Shown: positions 1 to 11,488, numbered from the stretch's first letter. The stretch is 64,000 nucleotides of DNA from Paragorgia papillata (GCA_035771165.1 JAWNZC010000353.1:1633501-1697500), one strand, 5' to 3'. Notes: a model not told the origin generated them from the letters alone. Program-made: numbers and translations.

Positions 1-142
1 TACAGATGGTATCCGCATCACCCTAAAGCAGGCCCCACAAAACAATGTATGTATCTGTCAAATCTGTCTCATAATTTTGAGCCAGTAACTGACCTGTAAT
101 ATTTGTAAGTTTGTATATATGTTAAAACTTGATATTAAATTT

Positions 143-372
143 GGGTGTGACTATTCAACGGAACTGCAGACCCCGGAAGCTGCAGAGCCTAGTATGAAAG
201 ACGTTTTTTCTTGTTTTTTCTTCGCCACACGAAAGTAAACCGTAAGTAAACTAGTTCTGACCAGAAACGACATCAAAATACCGTTAAAGCATTCAAAGAA
301 ATGTATATTAGCGAAACCAAGAAAAACGTCTTTCTTATTCCGCGGTCACAGCTCCGTTGAATAGTCACACCC
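143..372. mobile_element. Short MITE with 24-bp terminal inverted repeats
   Basis: A 230-bp non-coding element. The left end reads GGGTGTGACTATTCAACGGA, and the right end is its exact reverse complement over those 20 bases; the match runs on to about 24 bases with one mismatch. The interior has no reading frame. The flanks are TTTAAA-like on both sides, but I cannot define an exact target duplication, so the superfamily is unassigned. Confidence 0.75.
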
Positions 373-1565
373 TTTAAATCTTATATTGTTTTGTTGTATC
401 TCCAAAATATTCAGCTAAGTTGTGTCACTTCTTGTCGTGACCGCACATGTTGCCATCTAAGAAATTATTTACGCGTACTCGTACCAAAATTAAAATAAAA
501 TAATAAAAAGAAATTTAAAAATTGCGCCCATAGGCGACATCCATCCCACGGATTCAATCAACGTAGTTGTGATGCCACCCTCCTAAACCCCACACTAGGA
601 CTCCAATAATAGTCGATGGACGACTTTGACTAGCTGCATGAGAGGACGTGCACCAAGACCCAAACTCATAACGCCACGACTTTACATAGCCGATTTATGC
701 GTATAGATGCCACCTTTACTTTCACTAGCCACGGACTACGTTCATATTCCGATCTATATAAACCCTTAGGCAGCAGATTAGATCCGAATTGTGGGACAAG
801 AAAACTTACAACAGTTGCATGCAATGCGCAAGACAACAAATGACATATTCTAATTCGTCTGCTTTTGAAATTCTTTTAAAATATCGTTTCATAAATAAAC
901 CAATAAGAGTAATGGACAGACTATCCGATTACGCAACATCTCTTCTAAGATCATTACGATCTAGTTACTCATATTTCACACACGCTGCCTCATGACTCAA
1001 GAGTAAGTAGCGATCTGTTCTGCTCACGTTCGTGTACATATATAATGATATATAATATCGTTTCTTCTGGATCTGGCTCAGGTACGTCCATCGTCCACAT
1101 GTTTGTTAGATGCTGCAGGATAAAATGTATCAATGATATCACGAGATTCGCTGTAACGTCCATCTATGAAGGTAACTATTTGTTTTATGATATTCCATTA
1201 AATAGAAGCCTGTTTCAAATTGTTTTATATGGAAATAAGTTTTCCGGAAGATTTCGAATTCGCGCCATCTCATGAATAGCGCGCGAATATATTAAAGTAA
1301 ACCGATGCTATATTATCACATATCAACTCAGAAATACTGTATACCGCGATAAAACTATAAAGTGGAAGTAATTGCTTATATATCAATTTGCGCGTATAGA
1401 AGAGGTAAAACATTTTATCTTACAAATACCATGATTAAATACAATATTATTGAAAACTGCCACCAGTTGCGTGCAATAACTTGAATGCATTTACTGTATA
1501 AACTATAAACGATTCACCAAGTGCCTGAGGTCAAACGCATTTCCGCGCGCGAGAACAAGTTTATT
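373..1565. other. Gene-free AT-rich stretch
   Basis: Only short unrelated open frames occur here (for example 789-995 and 1045-1275). None shows a recognisable domain. I see no RNA gene and no clear repeat boundary. Confidence 0.6.
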
Positions 1566-2145
1566 TGCAAAACTAGAAACGGCTTCAAGCCTCTGTGGTG
1601 TAGTTAAATCCCTCTACCCGGAGGTTTTTATTGTTTATCGACTGAAATACTTTCATGCATCTTTACATTCATTGTTATCGGTTGTTTTGATTTTCTGCCA
1701 GTTGACTCAACCTGATGGCTGAACATGAGGCTTTATACGGCCATTACATGTAGAATGAGTCATATTTAGAATTTATAACAAACTTATATATATGATCCTA
1801 CAATCAACGAACACTCGCATAAATAAATTATATCTGCATGTTTCAAATCTTGTTCTGTGGAAAGGAGATCTAAATATAGTACAGTTGAAACATGATATCT
1901 CAACAAGTATAGGACAAAACCAGAAACGGTTTCATGCCTCCAGGGAATAATTAAATCTCGGGGGTTTCATTGGTCATTGACTGAAACCCTTTCATACATC
2001 TAAACATTCATTGGTTGATAGCGTGAAACTGACAGAGTAATGAAAACTCTGTTTCGACATTCTGCCAACTGACTGACAAGATTTATTATGCCCCTGAGGC
2101 TGAACAGTGCTTAAACCACGCCGCACGCAGCTACTGTAAATACTG

Positions 2146-2280
2146 TATACTGCCGAAACAGAGAACTTAGGAGTCTAATGTTTCGAGCGAAGGCCCTTCG
2201 TCCGAGAGAAACGTGAAGAGTGTATATCTCTGAGGAAGATTCGCTCGAAACGTTACGTTCTCCGTTTCGGCAGTATATCT
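2146..2280. repeat. Foldback element, degraded copy
   Basis: An imperfect inverted repeat. The left arm begins ATACTGCCGAAACAGAGAAC and the right arm ends GTTTCGGCAGTATATCT. The arms flank a short loop around 2205-2235. It is the same family as the near-perfect hairpin at 41800-41977. Here the arms differ by several substitutions and an indel, so this copy is older. Confidence 0.75.
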
Positions 2281-2861
2281 AACCTTACTATATTACCATT
2301 CTGTATAAATTGATTCAGTAATTATCAAACACCCGCATATATGATATATCCTAAGAAAGAAATTATATTGGAAGCTAACAAAATAACTGGATGTTTAAAA
2401 TCTTGAAATTGTCTGTCGTCAGACTACTTAACATTCCATCCATAGGTTTTATCACAGTAAGAACAGGATGTGTTCTGTGACAACTGATTAAAAGTAAAAG
2501 CTCTTTGATGAAACACCTTTGGTAAGGTATCCAGTTTTTGTTTCTATTTTATATAAAAGATGTTGTTCTACATAATCACTGTAACAGACTTAACTTGTTT
2601 GCTTTGAGAGATTAGAAGTTTGTTAAGAATATCAAAATATGAAAAGATAATTTAATTTAGTAGAGGACAAAACCAGAAACGGTTTCAAGCCTCTAGGAAA
2701 TAATTAAATCCCGGGGATTTCATTGGTGATTGAATGAAACCCATTCATACATCTAAACATTCGTTGGTTATGGCGTGAAACTGTTTCAGTAATGATAACT
2801 CTGTTTTGATATTCTGCCAACTGACTGATTTATGGTACTGCACAGTGCTCGACCCCTTTCC

Positions 2862-3115
2862 GCCTGTATCCTTCTTTTGGAAGGATGCAGCCTTTAGTAT
2901 TTAATGTGGCTAACACCAGAGTATTTTATTCTGGCTAAGGCCAGACGATTTTACTCCTGTGAGTGAGTTCTTGGGTGCCAATGGCTTAATGACAAATCTC
3001 ATTAACCCTTTTGCGCCTGTATCCTTTCTTTTGGAAGGATGCAGCCTTTAGTATATTTTACTCTGGCTAACGCTAAAGTATTTAACTCTGGCGAACGCCT
3101 GCCGATTTTACTAGT
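2862..3115 (+). repeat. Two tandem copies of a ~147-bp repeat
   Basis: CGCCTGTATCC and GGAAGGATGCAGCCTTTAGT occur at about 2862-2905 and again at 3009-3053. Each is followed by CTCTGGCTAA/ATTCTGGCTAA-type short repeats and a GATTTTACT motif. It is non-coding. Confidence 0.7.
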
Positions 3116-3630
3116 CACTGATCACAATGTCTGACGAATATATTGTGTGTTTTCCTGCGCGTGTGACTTGTATTTACTTGCTATTTGAAAAGGCATTCAT
3201 TATGTCAATGAATGTGTGAAAACCAAAGGTTGATATTTGTGATTAATTTATGACATATGTAAATTGATTCCGCAATATCAACTTGCATACATGTATACCT
3301 TATGAAAGAAATTATGTTAGAACTGATAAGAAAATAACTGCATATTTAAAATCATGAAATTGTCTTTCATCAATCATCAGACTGCTTAGCATCCATCAAT
3401 AGGTTTTACTTGAGATCTAAATATAGTACAGTTGAAACATGATATCTCAACAAGGATAGGACAAAACTAGAAACGGTTTCAAGCCTCCAGGGAATAATTA
3501 AATCCCGTAGATTTCATTGGTCATTGACTGAAACCCTTTCATACATCTAAACATTCATTGGTTATCGCGTGAAACTGTTTCAGTAATAATAATCTTTTTT
3601 AATTTTCTGCAAATTGATTGGCTCACAGCT

Positions 3631-4080
3631 GAAACCCTTTCATGCCTCTAAATTGAATCCTGAAACGTCTGGTTTAAAATGGCGTTTGTCTGGTTTTAAA
3701 TGGCATGCTGTTTAATGTCAGCAGCATTTTGGCTTACCTTTTGCGCGCAAAGTGTATTATCAGCAGTGCGCTCACTTCACTTTGAAATGGGTTTCGGAGA
3801 CCCTATTGCCAACTCCTTAAGGCTTAAGGAGTTGCTCATGGGATTAAACAGGTGCAGAGACTGTCTGTCACCCCACGACCTCCAGTAACAAAGGAGGTCA
3901 TGCTGGTTATTTACCGATCTTTGGAGTCTCAAGTCTATGATCACGCTATGTTCTGAGCAGCTTGTACCTTGGCATATTGTTGAGTCTTGCGATCTTCAGA
4001 GTGAGTTTATAACACCGAATTCCAGTGCATTTTCGTCTTCAGTTCATTTACCTTTGCAGGATGGAGCATTCGACGAGAGT
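3631..4080. other. Gene-free spacer between repeat blocks
   Basis: An open frame at 3700-3888 has no recognisable domain or sequence feature and I do not call it a gene. No RNA signature was seen. Confidence 0.5.
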
Positions 4081-4084
4081 CTTG

Positions 4085-4432
4085 CCAGCGTGATCTGATC
4101 TGAGCTTGACTGGTTCTGCGCGCGCTACCTATCTATCATTTAACTTGAAGGATGGAGCATTCGACGAGAGTCTTGTCAGCGTATCATTTAACTTGCATGA
4201 GGGAGCAGAGTCTTGTCAGCGTATAATTTAACCTGCAGGATAGAGCAGAGTCTTGTCAGCGTATCATTTAACTTGCATGATAGAGCAGGAGTCTTGTCAG
4301 CGTATCATTTAACTTGCATGATAGAGCAGAGTCTGGTCAGCGTACCATTTAACTTGCATGATAGAGCAGAGTCTTGTCAGCGTATCATTTAACTTGCATG
4401 ATGGAGCAGAGTCTTGTCAGCGTGGTCTGAGC
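4085..4432 (+). repeat. 40-41-bp minisatellite (7-8 units)
   Basis: A tandem array whose unit contains AACTTGCATGATAGAGCAGA followed by GTCTTGTCAGCGTAT. Successive GTCTTGTCAGC cores begin at intervals of 40 or 41 bases (about 4170, 4210, 4250, 4291, 4331, 4371, 4411). The core is shared with the 41-bp array at 5171, so the two arrays derive from one ancestor. Confidence 0.85.
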
Positions 4433-4980
4433 TTGACTGGTTCCGCGCGCTATTTATCCTTTTCGTTAAGGGTATTACATTTACATTGGTCAAGGAAAAG
4501 CACCTTGTGTGCTATTGATGCGCTGATCAAATATTTGCAACGTAGAAGTGATGCTCATGGTCCACTGCTTATGAGAAGAGGAGGTGCCCCTCTTTAACGC
4601 GCGTTTACGGACTGGTTAAGAAGCATTGTGACTTCAGCCGGTTGGAGGGCAACTATGGCAGTCACAGCTTCAGAATTGGCACAGCGACAATGGCTAGTCA
4701 AAACGGTGATCGTATTATCCAGTCTCTTGGTAGATGGACTAGTAATGTATATCAAATGTATATTAGGATGGCACCGTAGGTTCTGGCAAAGTTTGCGCGC
4801 CATCTGTCATGATCTTGGAAGGGGTATATTAAAGGTATTTGTCCACTTTGGTAGGTGTGGTTTTGGCTTACCGTTATTGGTGGAATGGTGCTTGGTGGCT
4901 TTGGAGTCAGATGCCTTTCGTGACCCCGTCACAGGGCCCTTTTCAAGCACCATTGTGCTTGGCTCTCATTGGGAAGTGGG
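4433..4980. other. Gene-free segment next to the minisatellites
   Basis: An open frame at 4628-5101 overlaps duplicated repeat sequence and has no recognisable domain. I treat it as chance coding potential in repeat DNA. Confidence 0.55.
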
Positions 4981-5979
4981 CTGTGGCGGGGTTGCCATGG
5001 TTACCTCCGATCAGGGGGTGGTATCCCCCCTATGGCTTGGCACCAATCCTCCAATAACGTCAATTGGCGATCTATTTTTAATGTGGCTAAATGTAATTTA
5101 GGCAAGGTAAAAAAGGAGACAATGCTAGTCAGCGGTCACTCATGATAATATGTGGGGATTATCTCAGCGCTCATCAAAGTCTTGTCAGCGTAGTCTGAGC
5201 TTGACTTGCGCTCATCAAAGTCTTGTCAGCGTGGTCTGAGCTTGACTTGCGCTCATCAAAGTCTTGTCAGCCTGGTCTGAGCTTGACTTGCGCTCATCAA
5301 AGTCTTGTCAGCGTGGTCTGAGCTTGACTTGCGCTCATCAAAGTCTTGTCAGCGTGGTCTGAGCTTGACTTGCACTCATCAAAGTCTTGTCAGCGTGGTC
5401 TGAGCTTGACTTGCGTTCATCAAAGTCTTGTCAGCGTGGTCTGAGCTTGACTTGCGCTCATCAAAGTCTTGTCAGCGTGGTCTGAGCTTGACTTGCACTC
5501 ATCAAAGTCTTGTCAGCGTGGTCTGAGCTTGACTTGCGTTCATCAAAGTCTTGTCAGCGTGGTCTGAGCTTGACTTGCGCTCATCAAAGTCTTGTCAGCG
5601 TGGTCTGAGCTTGACTTGCGCTCATAACAGTCTTGTCAGCGTGGTCTGAGCTTGACTGGTTCTCCGCGCGCTATCTATTTATTAGGTATTTGGTCAGTGG
5701 TCACTCATTATAATATGTGGGGATTATCTCAGCGCTCGTCAAAGTCTTGTCAGCGTGGTCTGAGCTTGACTGCTTTTGCGCGCGCTGTTTAGTGACCCAC
5801 CCACCCACTCCTGATAGAATGCAAGGGTAAGTATATATATTCCACTGCTTTGACAGTGTGACTGGTGCCTGGAGGTCGGCTGTGGCGGGGTTGCCATGGT
5901 TACCTCCGATCAGGGGGTGGTATTCCCCCTATGGCTTGGCACCAATCCTCCAATAACGTCAATTGGCGATCTATTTTTA
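4981..5979 (+). repeat. 100-bp direct repeats bracketing a minisatellite island
   Basis: The sequence at 4981-5080 recurs at 5880-5979 with about one mismatch. It runs from GGCGGGGTTGCCATGGTTAC to AACGTCAATTGGCGATC. The two copies enclose the 41-bp array plus short flanks, including a duplicated GGTCACTCAT...AATATGTGGGG segment. The last 30 bases or so also occur at 43432-43460 beside the second 41-bp array. Confidence 0.85.
5171..5662 (+). repeat. 41-bp minisatellite, about 12 units
   Basis: Highly regular tandem array; the unit is GCGCTCATCAAAGTCTTGTC followed by AGCGTGGTCTGAGCTTGACTT. Unit starts are spaced exactly 41 bases apart (5171, 5212, 5253 and so on to 5622). Units differ by single bases such as GCG/GCA. 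The last unit passes into a GGTTCTCCGCGCGCTATCTA flank. A six-unit relative is at 43028-43270. Confidence 0.92.
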
Positions 5980-6005
5980 TATAAGGCGTCCAGGTAGGTG
6001 AGGCC

Positions 6006-7120
6006 CTAATTGCTTGTTCTATTTGTTTGTGAGTTTGGCAACCAACGGTCTCTGCAGGTTGGTGGCTCCGTATCTTGCGATGTAGTTATTCGTCTTGTGG
6101 GCTCTGCAGTATGCTGGATGTGTCGTCGATTTCGGCGCAATAAACCGCCATTCTGCGTCACTACCACATAAGATTGGGGTTCTGGACACTCTCTTTGAAC
6201 TGTAGATGGTGCCCACTTTCTGGCTCTGGGGTCCTGTATCCGAATGTCATGTCCTGGCCTCAAAGGAGAAAGGTCTCGGGCATGTTTTTCATAACGTCTC
6301 TTCTGTTCCTCTTTCTTTTCTGCAAGATGTTCATAAACTTAATTTTCGGCCAAATAACAGTTCTACTGGGCTCGGAATACTGCTGTCTACTGGCGTTGTG
6401 CGGATACAAAGAAGCGCCATATCCGGATCGTCCCCACTCGATTTAGCTTTTTCTAGAGCATATTTCACGGTCTGAATTATTCTTTCTATGAAACCATTAG
6501 ATTGGGGATAGTGGGGTGTGAAGTTACATGCGTAAATCCCGAACTATCCTAAAATGCGCTGTATTGGGTAGCACCAAACTGTGGTCCCTTATCACTCACT
6601 ACCTTTTTAGGAATTCCTTGCGCTGCAAATAGTTCCTTGGTATTGTCAACAACAGCTTGGGCCGTACAGTAGATGGGCATTTTCGTTACGAAAGGAAACT
6701 TTGAATAGTAAGACGCTATTACCAAGTAATTGTCTCCATTAAACTGAAATAAATCTGTCCCGAGTATTTGCCATCGGCGCGTAGGAAATTCATGAGGGAG
6801 TAGCGTTTCCCTCATCTGCGACTTTCTGTGCTGTTGACATATGGGGCATTGTGCGACGGTATTCTATTTCTATAAATCCTTGTTAATATTCACCAAATAC
6901 ACGCAATCCTTGCCTTTGAGTTTCGATTTCTCTACTCCTTGATGACCTTCTTGAAGCTTAGATAGGATGGAGGGTGTTAGACAGCTTGGGAATGACCACG
7001 CGTTCGCCCTTTAGCACTAGGTTATCATCTATCTGACAGCTCATCTCTAAAGGCCCAATATGGCTGAAGTTGTTTGGGTAGATCTCTCCTTTTGTCCGGC
7101 CACCCCGCTACTTAAATTCT
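6006..7120 (-). pseudogene. Gypsy-1 integrase remnant
   Basis: Minus-strand fragments show integrase-core similarity. A GTDLFQFNGDNYLVIASYYS segment (about 6690-6770) carries the first catalytic Asp of the DDE triad. VSDKGPQFG near 6580 contains the second, with Lys where SDNGPQF elements have Asn. The C-terminal part at 6006-6263 contains the RRNRRHI motif common at the end of gypsy integrases. The integrase would join element cDNA into the host genome in the nucleus. Several frame changes separate the pieces, so no product is expected. Confidence 0.82.
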
Positions 7121-7249
7121 CCTTCAGTTGCTTTAGGATAGGATCCTTCGTTGTTTCCTGCTAGGTCTGGTCAAGTTGTGATGGTGTAAATGGAACATGA
7201 CTGACTTGAAGATCCTGATCAATTGATGCGTGGTCCATACTTGGACATC

Positions 7250-9360
7250 GAGATAAACTGTCTGCCACCAGCATTTCTTTATCCGGTTCATATTTAATCG
7301 TAACATCGTATGTATGAAGACATAATAGCATTCTTTGTAGCCTTGGATATGCGGCTGTAAGAGGCTTCTGTTATATCATCTCAAGTGGTTTATGATCCGA
7401 CTGGACGATGAAAGGTTTTCCATACGTACGTGTACATTTTCCACGTACGTGTGAAACTTTTCACATCCGAACACTACGGCGAGAAGTTCTCTCTCTATAT
7501 TTGCATACCGTTGCTCTGTTTCACTCAGCGACTTTAATTAGACGCAAAGGCTATTGGCTTATTATTTTGGATCAGTACGGCACCCAGACCTCTACCGGAC
7601 GCATGAACTTGTATGACTGTTTCTTTCTTTCTTCGAATCGAAGTAAGTTAAAGTAGTCTCTCCACAAATGTGATCTTTAGTTTTCTCGAGATCTCGTTGA
7701 TGTGCCTCGGTCCATGCGAATTCGGTGTCTTTCTTTAGAAGATCTCGCAGGTTGGCGATCTGTTCCAACAGTCTGGGAATGAATGGAGACATGTACGTAA
7801 AAATTCCCACAATCTCGTTCCCAGTAGTCTTCCCACGCGGTTGCGGGAGGTGGGGAAGATCTGGGGAAATCGGATTTTCAGATCTGATTTTGGATATCCG
7901 GTTGGATATGCCGCGCATGCTTGTACATGTGTTGCTTCCGCTTACCTTAACTGTTGAGTGAAGAAGCCCGAGAAGGCTCGTTTGACGGTTTCCCACTTAC
8001 AAATCAACAAATTTTGTGTCGGTTTTCTATTTGATACAATGTTTATATATACCATTTGGGCTTTCGGGAAATTAGCATTTTGTCTTAATAACGGTAAGCT
8101 ATATGTATTATTATGAACAGTTCTTTTGAGAACTCGCATAGAGTGCAGAGATCGCCACTGTGGTATAAACACCAGGGCAATGTCTGATCGAATGTAATGT
8201 CTTTGGCCCGTAAAATGTTTGGCCTGGACTCTGGCGACTCGATTTGCTATTCAACAAGAGAAACAGCGATTAATTATACTTCGTTTCCATGTGAATATTT
8301 TTGAAATTATCTTCTTTGTGATATAATTATCGTAATGGCAAATTGCCGAATTATTAAAAGCATTGTCAACGTCAGCCGCTGCATGAAACTAAAGCAACTG
8401 AAAGTTAGTGCTTTCAGTATGAAATACACACGTTCGATTGTTTCCATATCAAAATTATTTAAGGAGCAATGTTATAGATCGAGGTATGTGTATTGATTTA
8501 TAAAAATCTGGAGAGATTTGAAATAATTTGTGGCGCTGCAATCATTACCCGTTGAGTAATTCCCGACCACTTCCATTATTATGAATTGTCTGAAGACAAG
8601 CAATAGAAACACAGAAAAAATTAGATTTCTCCAGAGTCTTCCGGGAACGAGATTGGAATCCAAAGAATTCTTGCAGCTCGGTATTGCTCCCGGGGGACTG
8701 TTTCTCTTTAATGACTTTCACTTTTTCAGGGTCCGGGTGAAAACCGTCCTTGTCATAGATCATGCCAAATAATTTAATTTGCGGAACTTTGATTTAACAT
8801 TTCTCACTATTGAAAACCAAGCCATGTTATCTTGCTATTTCCATCACGTTGTGCAAGTTCTGGTCATGCTCAGCTTCCGTTTCTCCACACACTTCTATGT
8901 CGTCTGCTATGCTGATTGTTCCAGGGCATTTCTCAAGGATTTGATCCATCTTGTGCTGAAAAAACATCTTGACTCATTACTAGTCCGAATGCCATTCTTA
9001 AAAACAGTATCTTCCAAACGGTCTATTAAACGTGGTAAGGCAGGAACTTTCTTCATCTAGTAGCAATGACCAATATCCATTTTCAGCATCTAGTTTGCTG
9101 AAATACCTTGCTCCAGAAAACTTGTGTGTGATCTCCTAGAGGGTTGGGGTCTTGTGATGACATCACTTTATGGCTTATTCAAATCTTTAGGGTCCAGCCA
9201 TATGCGCAGGTCACTATTTCGTCGTCTTGACATGACTATGCTGTTTCCCCAATCTGTTGGCTCTGTTATCTTTCTTATTACCCCCTTTTGTTCCATGTCA
9301 TCTAATTCACTTTTCAGCTCATCTCTCATGCAGATGTATTGAGCATTTTCGCGGTGCATG
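7250..9360 (-). pseudogene. Gypsy-1 reverse transcriptase/RNase H remnant, split by an insertion
   Basis: The N-terminal RT segment lies around 9168-9359 (ITEPTDWGNSIVMSRR, then an LDPKDLNKP motif). The palm/connection part lies around 8660-8763 (DGFHPDPEKVKVIKE, LQEFFG). It continues across the inserted element at about 7600-7809 with YMSPFIPRL and the connection region FAWTEAHQ. RNase H remnants follow toward 7250. An 846-bp DNA element interrupts the frame between LQEFFG and the continuation at 7809. Stops are frequent, so this is non-functional. Confidence 0.82.
7810..8655. mobile_element. 846-bp non-autonomous DNA element inside the gypsy-1 RT
   Basis: The left end CAATCTCGTTCCC and the right end GGGAACGAGATTG are exact reverse complements over 13 bases. 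The insertion splits an otherwise continuous RT coding relationship: sequence coding for the FG/F turn is found on both sides. The short flanks (AATTCCCA and GAATCCAA) are only approximately duplicated. The interior has no convincing coding sequence. The superfamily is uncertain; hAT-like is possible. Confidence 0.72.
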
Positions 9361-9539
9361 GATTACTGGGTGGCTTCCTTCTTTCAAGACGATGTGGTAT
9401 CTTCCTGGAAAATTTCCCATCTTCTCGAATCTCTCGGGGTAGGCTGCCTTCAAATCTTCGAATGTATCGACACGTCCAAGCTTTTTCTCGTTTTGTTTGG
9501 CAGTGCTGCTTGGCGACGCTGTTGGAGACGCATCTTTCG

Positions 9540-9894
9540 CCTTGTTTATTTCGCAATGAAGTGTTACCAGCTTGTGATCCAGAGAACTTTGAAGACCGAG
9601 AATTGCATGACCTTCTGAATCCACAATGTATAAATCGGTGTTGACCCATTTATACCTGCTGTATCGGCACTGGAGTTGTATAGCCCCATATTGTGGTATA
9701 TTTGTTCCGATGTATGCAGTGAGGGTTACATGTCGGTTCTTGACTGCGTTTTTTCGAAGAAGACCGCCAGAATCGAGTTTTCCTGGAAACATTTTCCTGA
9801 ACATTGTCGCTGGCAGGATATTGCCTTGCGCGCCTGTATCTATTTTTATTTTGAGCTCAGCTCGCATTCTACTACCGCTACATTTGACTTTCAA
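9540..9894 (-). pseudogene. Gypsy-1 aspartic protease region
   Basis: An open minus-strand stretch of about 190 residues (9894-9319) spans the retroviral-type aspartic protease and its link to RT. The catalytic motif reads IDTGAQGNILP (DTG intact, near 9830), followed by a flap-like region and the second hydrophobic motif AILGLQ around 9600. This enzyme would mature the Gag-Pol polyprotein. The segment is open, but the element around it is broken. Confidence 0.85.
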
Positions 9895-10200
9895 ATGGGT
9901 GTACGTTTCATCTTGTGTTTCTGAATGAGTTGGTTACCAATTGTCGATGTCTGATATCGTGATGCTTTCTATTGTTAATTCTTCGAATTGATCTTCGTAA
10001 TCGTTAAATTCGTTCTTTCTGATCTCATGTAAATCCCGTCTGGTAACTCCCTTCTGGCGGGGTTGCTTCTGTCGGCTTCTTGGAAAGGATTGGCTTGTTT
10101 CTGGCAAGTCAGTCAATCTAGATCTACACACTTTTTTCCAGTGATTCAAGTTTTTGCATCGATGACATCTTGTCTCATATGCAGGACATTTATCTCGAGA

Positions 10201-11110
10201 TTACTTGGAATGGTAACCTCCGCACTTACGACATCTAGCTTTCATCTTTTCGCACTTCATGCACTGTGGCGACTTCGCTCCGTCCTTGTGCTGCGTTTTT
10301 CCGGGCTCAGTTGCTTTCTCGAGTGTTAGAGATTGATCCATGGTTAGGAGCTGCTTTTGTAACTCATTGTGAAACGTTCCCGCTATTAACTGCTCTATCA
10401 CTCTATCTTCAAATTCCTTCTCATCTCGTAGATTGCATTTAAATGCTTGTAATTTCAGTCTTGACACGAACTCGTCGATACGTACTTTTACTCTCTTGTT
10501 GTCTGAATTTTTGTAAGTACAAACGGGCTACGCGGAAATTTTCTCTTGGTTGAATTTGGGAAATAAATTTGCTCCATAAAATTTTTGGGTCTTTTTGATC
10601 TGCTTCGTTAAGACTCCACGAATTAAACATTTTGATACCATTAGCGCTGGTGAATAACAAGATATGGTCTACTTGCTTTTCTTTCTTTATGTCTTTAACC
10701 ATAGTTAATAGAAAATATACATGGTTTGGAAACCCGGCAAACTTCAAAGCGGTTAACAATCAAGCTACGATTCATGTTGAAAGGTACATGAAGGTGCCAA
10801 ATCCTTTGTTTTAGGTTTATTAATATTTAAACAGTACGGTTGAGTGATTGAACCCAAACGTTGCTATTGGATGATTGCTTCATCATACAGAAAACACAAT
10901 ATGTTCAGTAACCGTGAAAGTGCAAAAATTTCCATAAACCTGAACAAAAACATAAAACAATTACTTTTGTTGAGCTTCCAAACCATGTATATTTTCTATT
11001 AACTATGCTTTAACCGAGAAGTAGAGTCCGCGTTGTTACTTGAACATTTTAACGGCACAGCCTTGATCTGGGTTTGACCAGTCCATACGAGGTGTAATCG
11101 ACTCAGACAT
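10201..11110 (-). pseudogene. Gypsy-1 gag remnant
   Basis: A plausible start ATG is at 11110 (MSESITPRMDWSNPD). The gag body continues after the MITE at 10700-11007 with a segment containing KEKQVDHILLFTSANG and FRVARLYLQKFRQQ (about 10440-10690). Zinc-knuckle sequence CMKCEKMKARCRKCGGYH follows near 10210-10270. Gag would form the virus-like particle and bind element RNA. A stop follows shortly after the start, the MITE splits the frame, and the carboxy part is frame-shifted. Confidence 0.8.
10700..11007. mobile_element. 308-bp MITE with 32-bp inverted repeats and a 7-bp TSD, inside gypsy-1 gag
   Basis: The ends are CATAGTTAATAGAAAATATA... and its reverse complement ...TATATTTTCTATTAACTATG; the inverted repeat continues to about 32 bases. 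The heptamer CTTTAAC is immediately duplicated at 10693-10699 and 11008-11014. The gag coding relationship resumes on both sides, which confirms an insertion. There is no internal coding. Confidence 0.88.
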
Positions 11111-11471
11111 TTTTCTCTTGTCGTACGTGAGAAGTCGCTTTAGATTTATACAGTTATTATTTAGTTTTTCACATTCTCGCTATTGCAATCTCGAATATTT
11201 TAGTTCTATCGGCGACGGGTTTTAAAGTGTTAAGTTCACTGAAGCGAAGCACGGTACAAAGTTCGCACTTGCACGCAGGATATTATTTGTGCAATTTTCG
11301 AACGTTAGTTACTAATTGTAAGTTTTAAGACAAGGATACTGTATCTCGTGGCTGTTTTCGCTTAGAAGTCGTCTTCATGCCTTATTGTATTCGGGAGTAT
11401 TCTTTTTTTAATTCCTGGTCTTTGTAAATGACTTGGAAAACTCTATATCCGACAATCTAACATAAGGTGAT

Positions 11472-11488
11472 CCAACCGCTGCCACCAT
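11472..11488 (-). promoter_or_regulatory. Gypsy-1 primer-binding site and 5' LTR boundary
   Basis: On the minus strand TGGTGGCAGCGGTTGG directly follows ...CTTTTACA. TGGTGGCAG-type sequence next to an LTR ending in CA is the usual arrangement of a tRNA primer-binding site. The LTR would occupy sequence from 11488 rightward. Its outer boundary cannot be set because no second LTR copy exists in the window. Confidence 0.65.

Larger units (their letters stand above)
1566..3630 (+). repeat. Four same-orientation copies of a ~165-bp repeat block
   Basis: Related copies lie near 1566-1712, 1911-2075, 2663-2833 and 3459-3630. Shared landmarks, in order, are AGAAACGGTTTCAAGCCTC, TAATTAAATCCC, CATTCATTGGTTAT and ATTCTGCCAACTGACTG. 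Larger context is also duplicated: AGATCTAAATATAGTACAG occurs near 1869 and 3415, and TTTAAAATC next to a TGAAATTGTCT-like segment occurs near 2395 and 3345. This points to repeated segmental duplication of about 0.5-1.5 kb rather than independent insertions. No coding sequence was found. Confidence 0.75.
6006..11487 (-). mobile_element. Decayed Ty3/gypsy LTR retrotransposon (gypsy-1), internal region
   Basis: Read on the minus strand, recognisable gag, protease, RT, RNase H and integrase pieces follow each other in the order typical of Ty3/gypsy elements, from about 11110 down to 6006. The frame is broken many times by stops and indels. Two DNA elements are inserted (7810-8655 and 10700-11007). 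A primer-binding-site-like sequence is present at 11472-11487, so the 5' LTR would begin at 11488. No matching 3' LTR is visible below 6006; minisatellite DNA lies there instead. The copy is dead. Confidence 0.88.

Noticed and set aside
4628..5101. 157-residue open frame
   Set aside because: Its 3' part lies in a 100-bp direct repeat and the rest has no recognisable domain; judged chance coding in repeat DNA.
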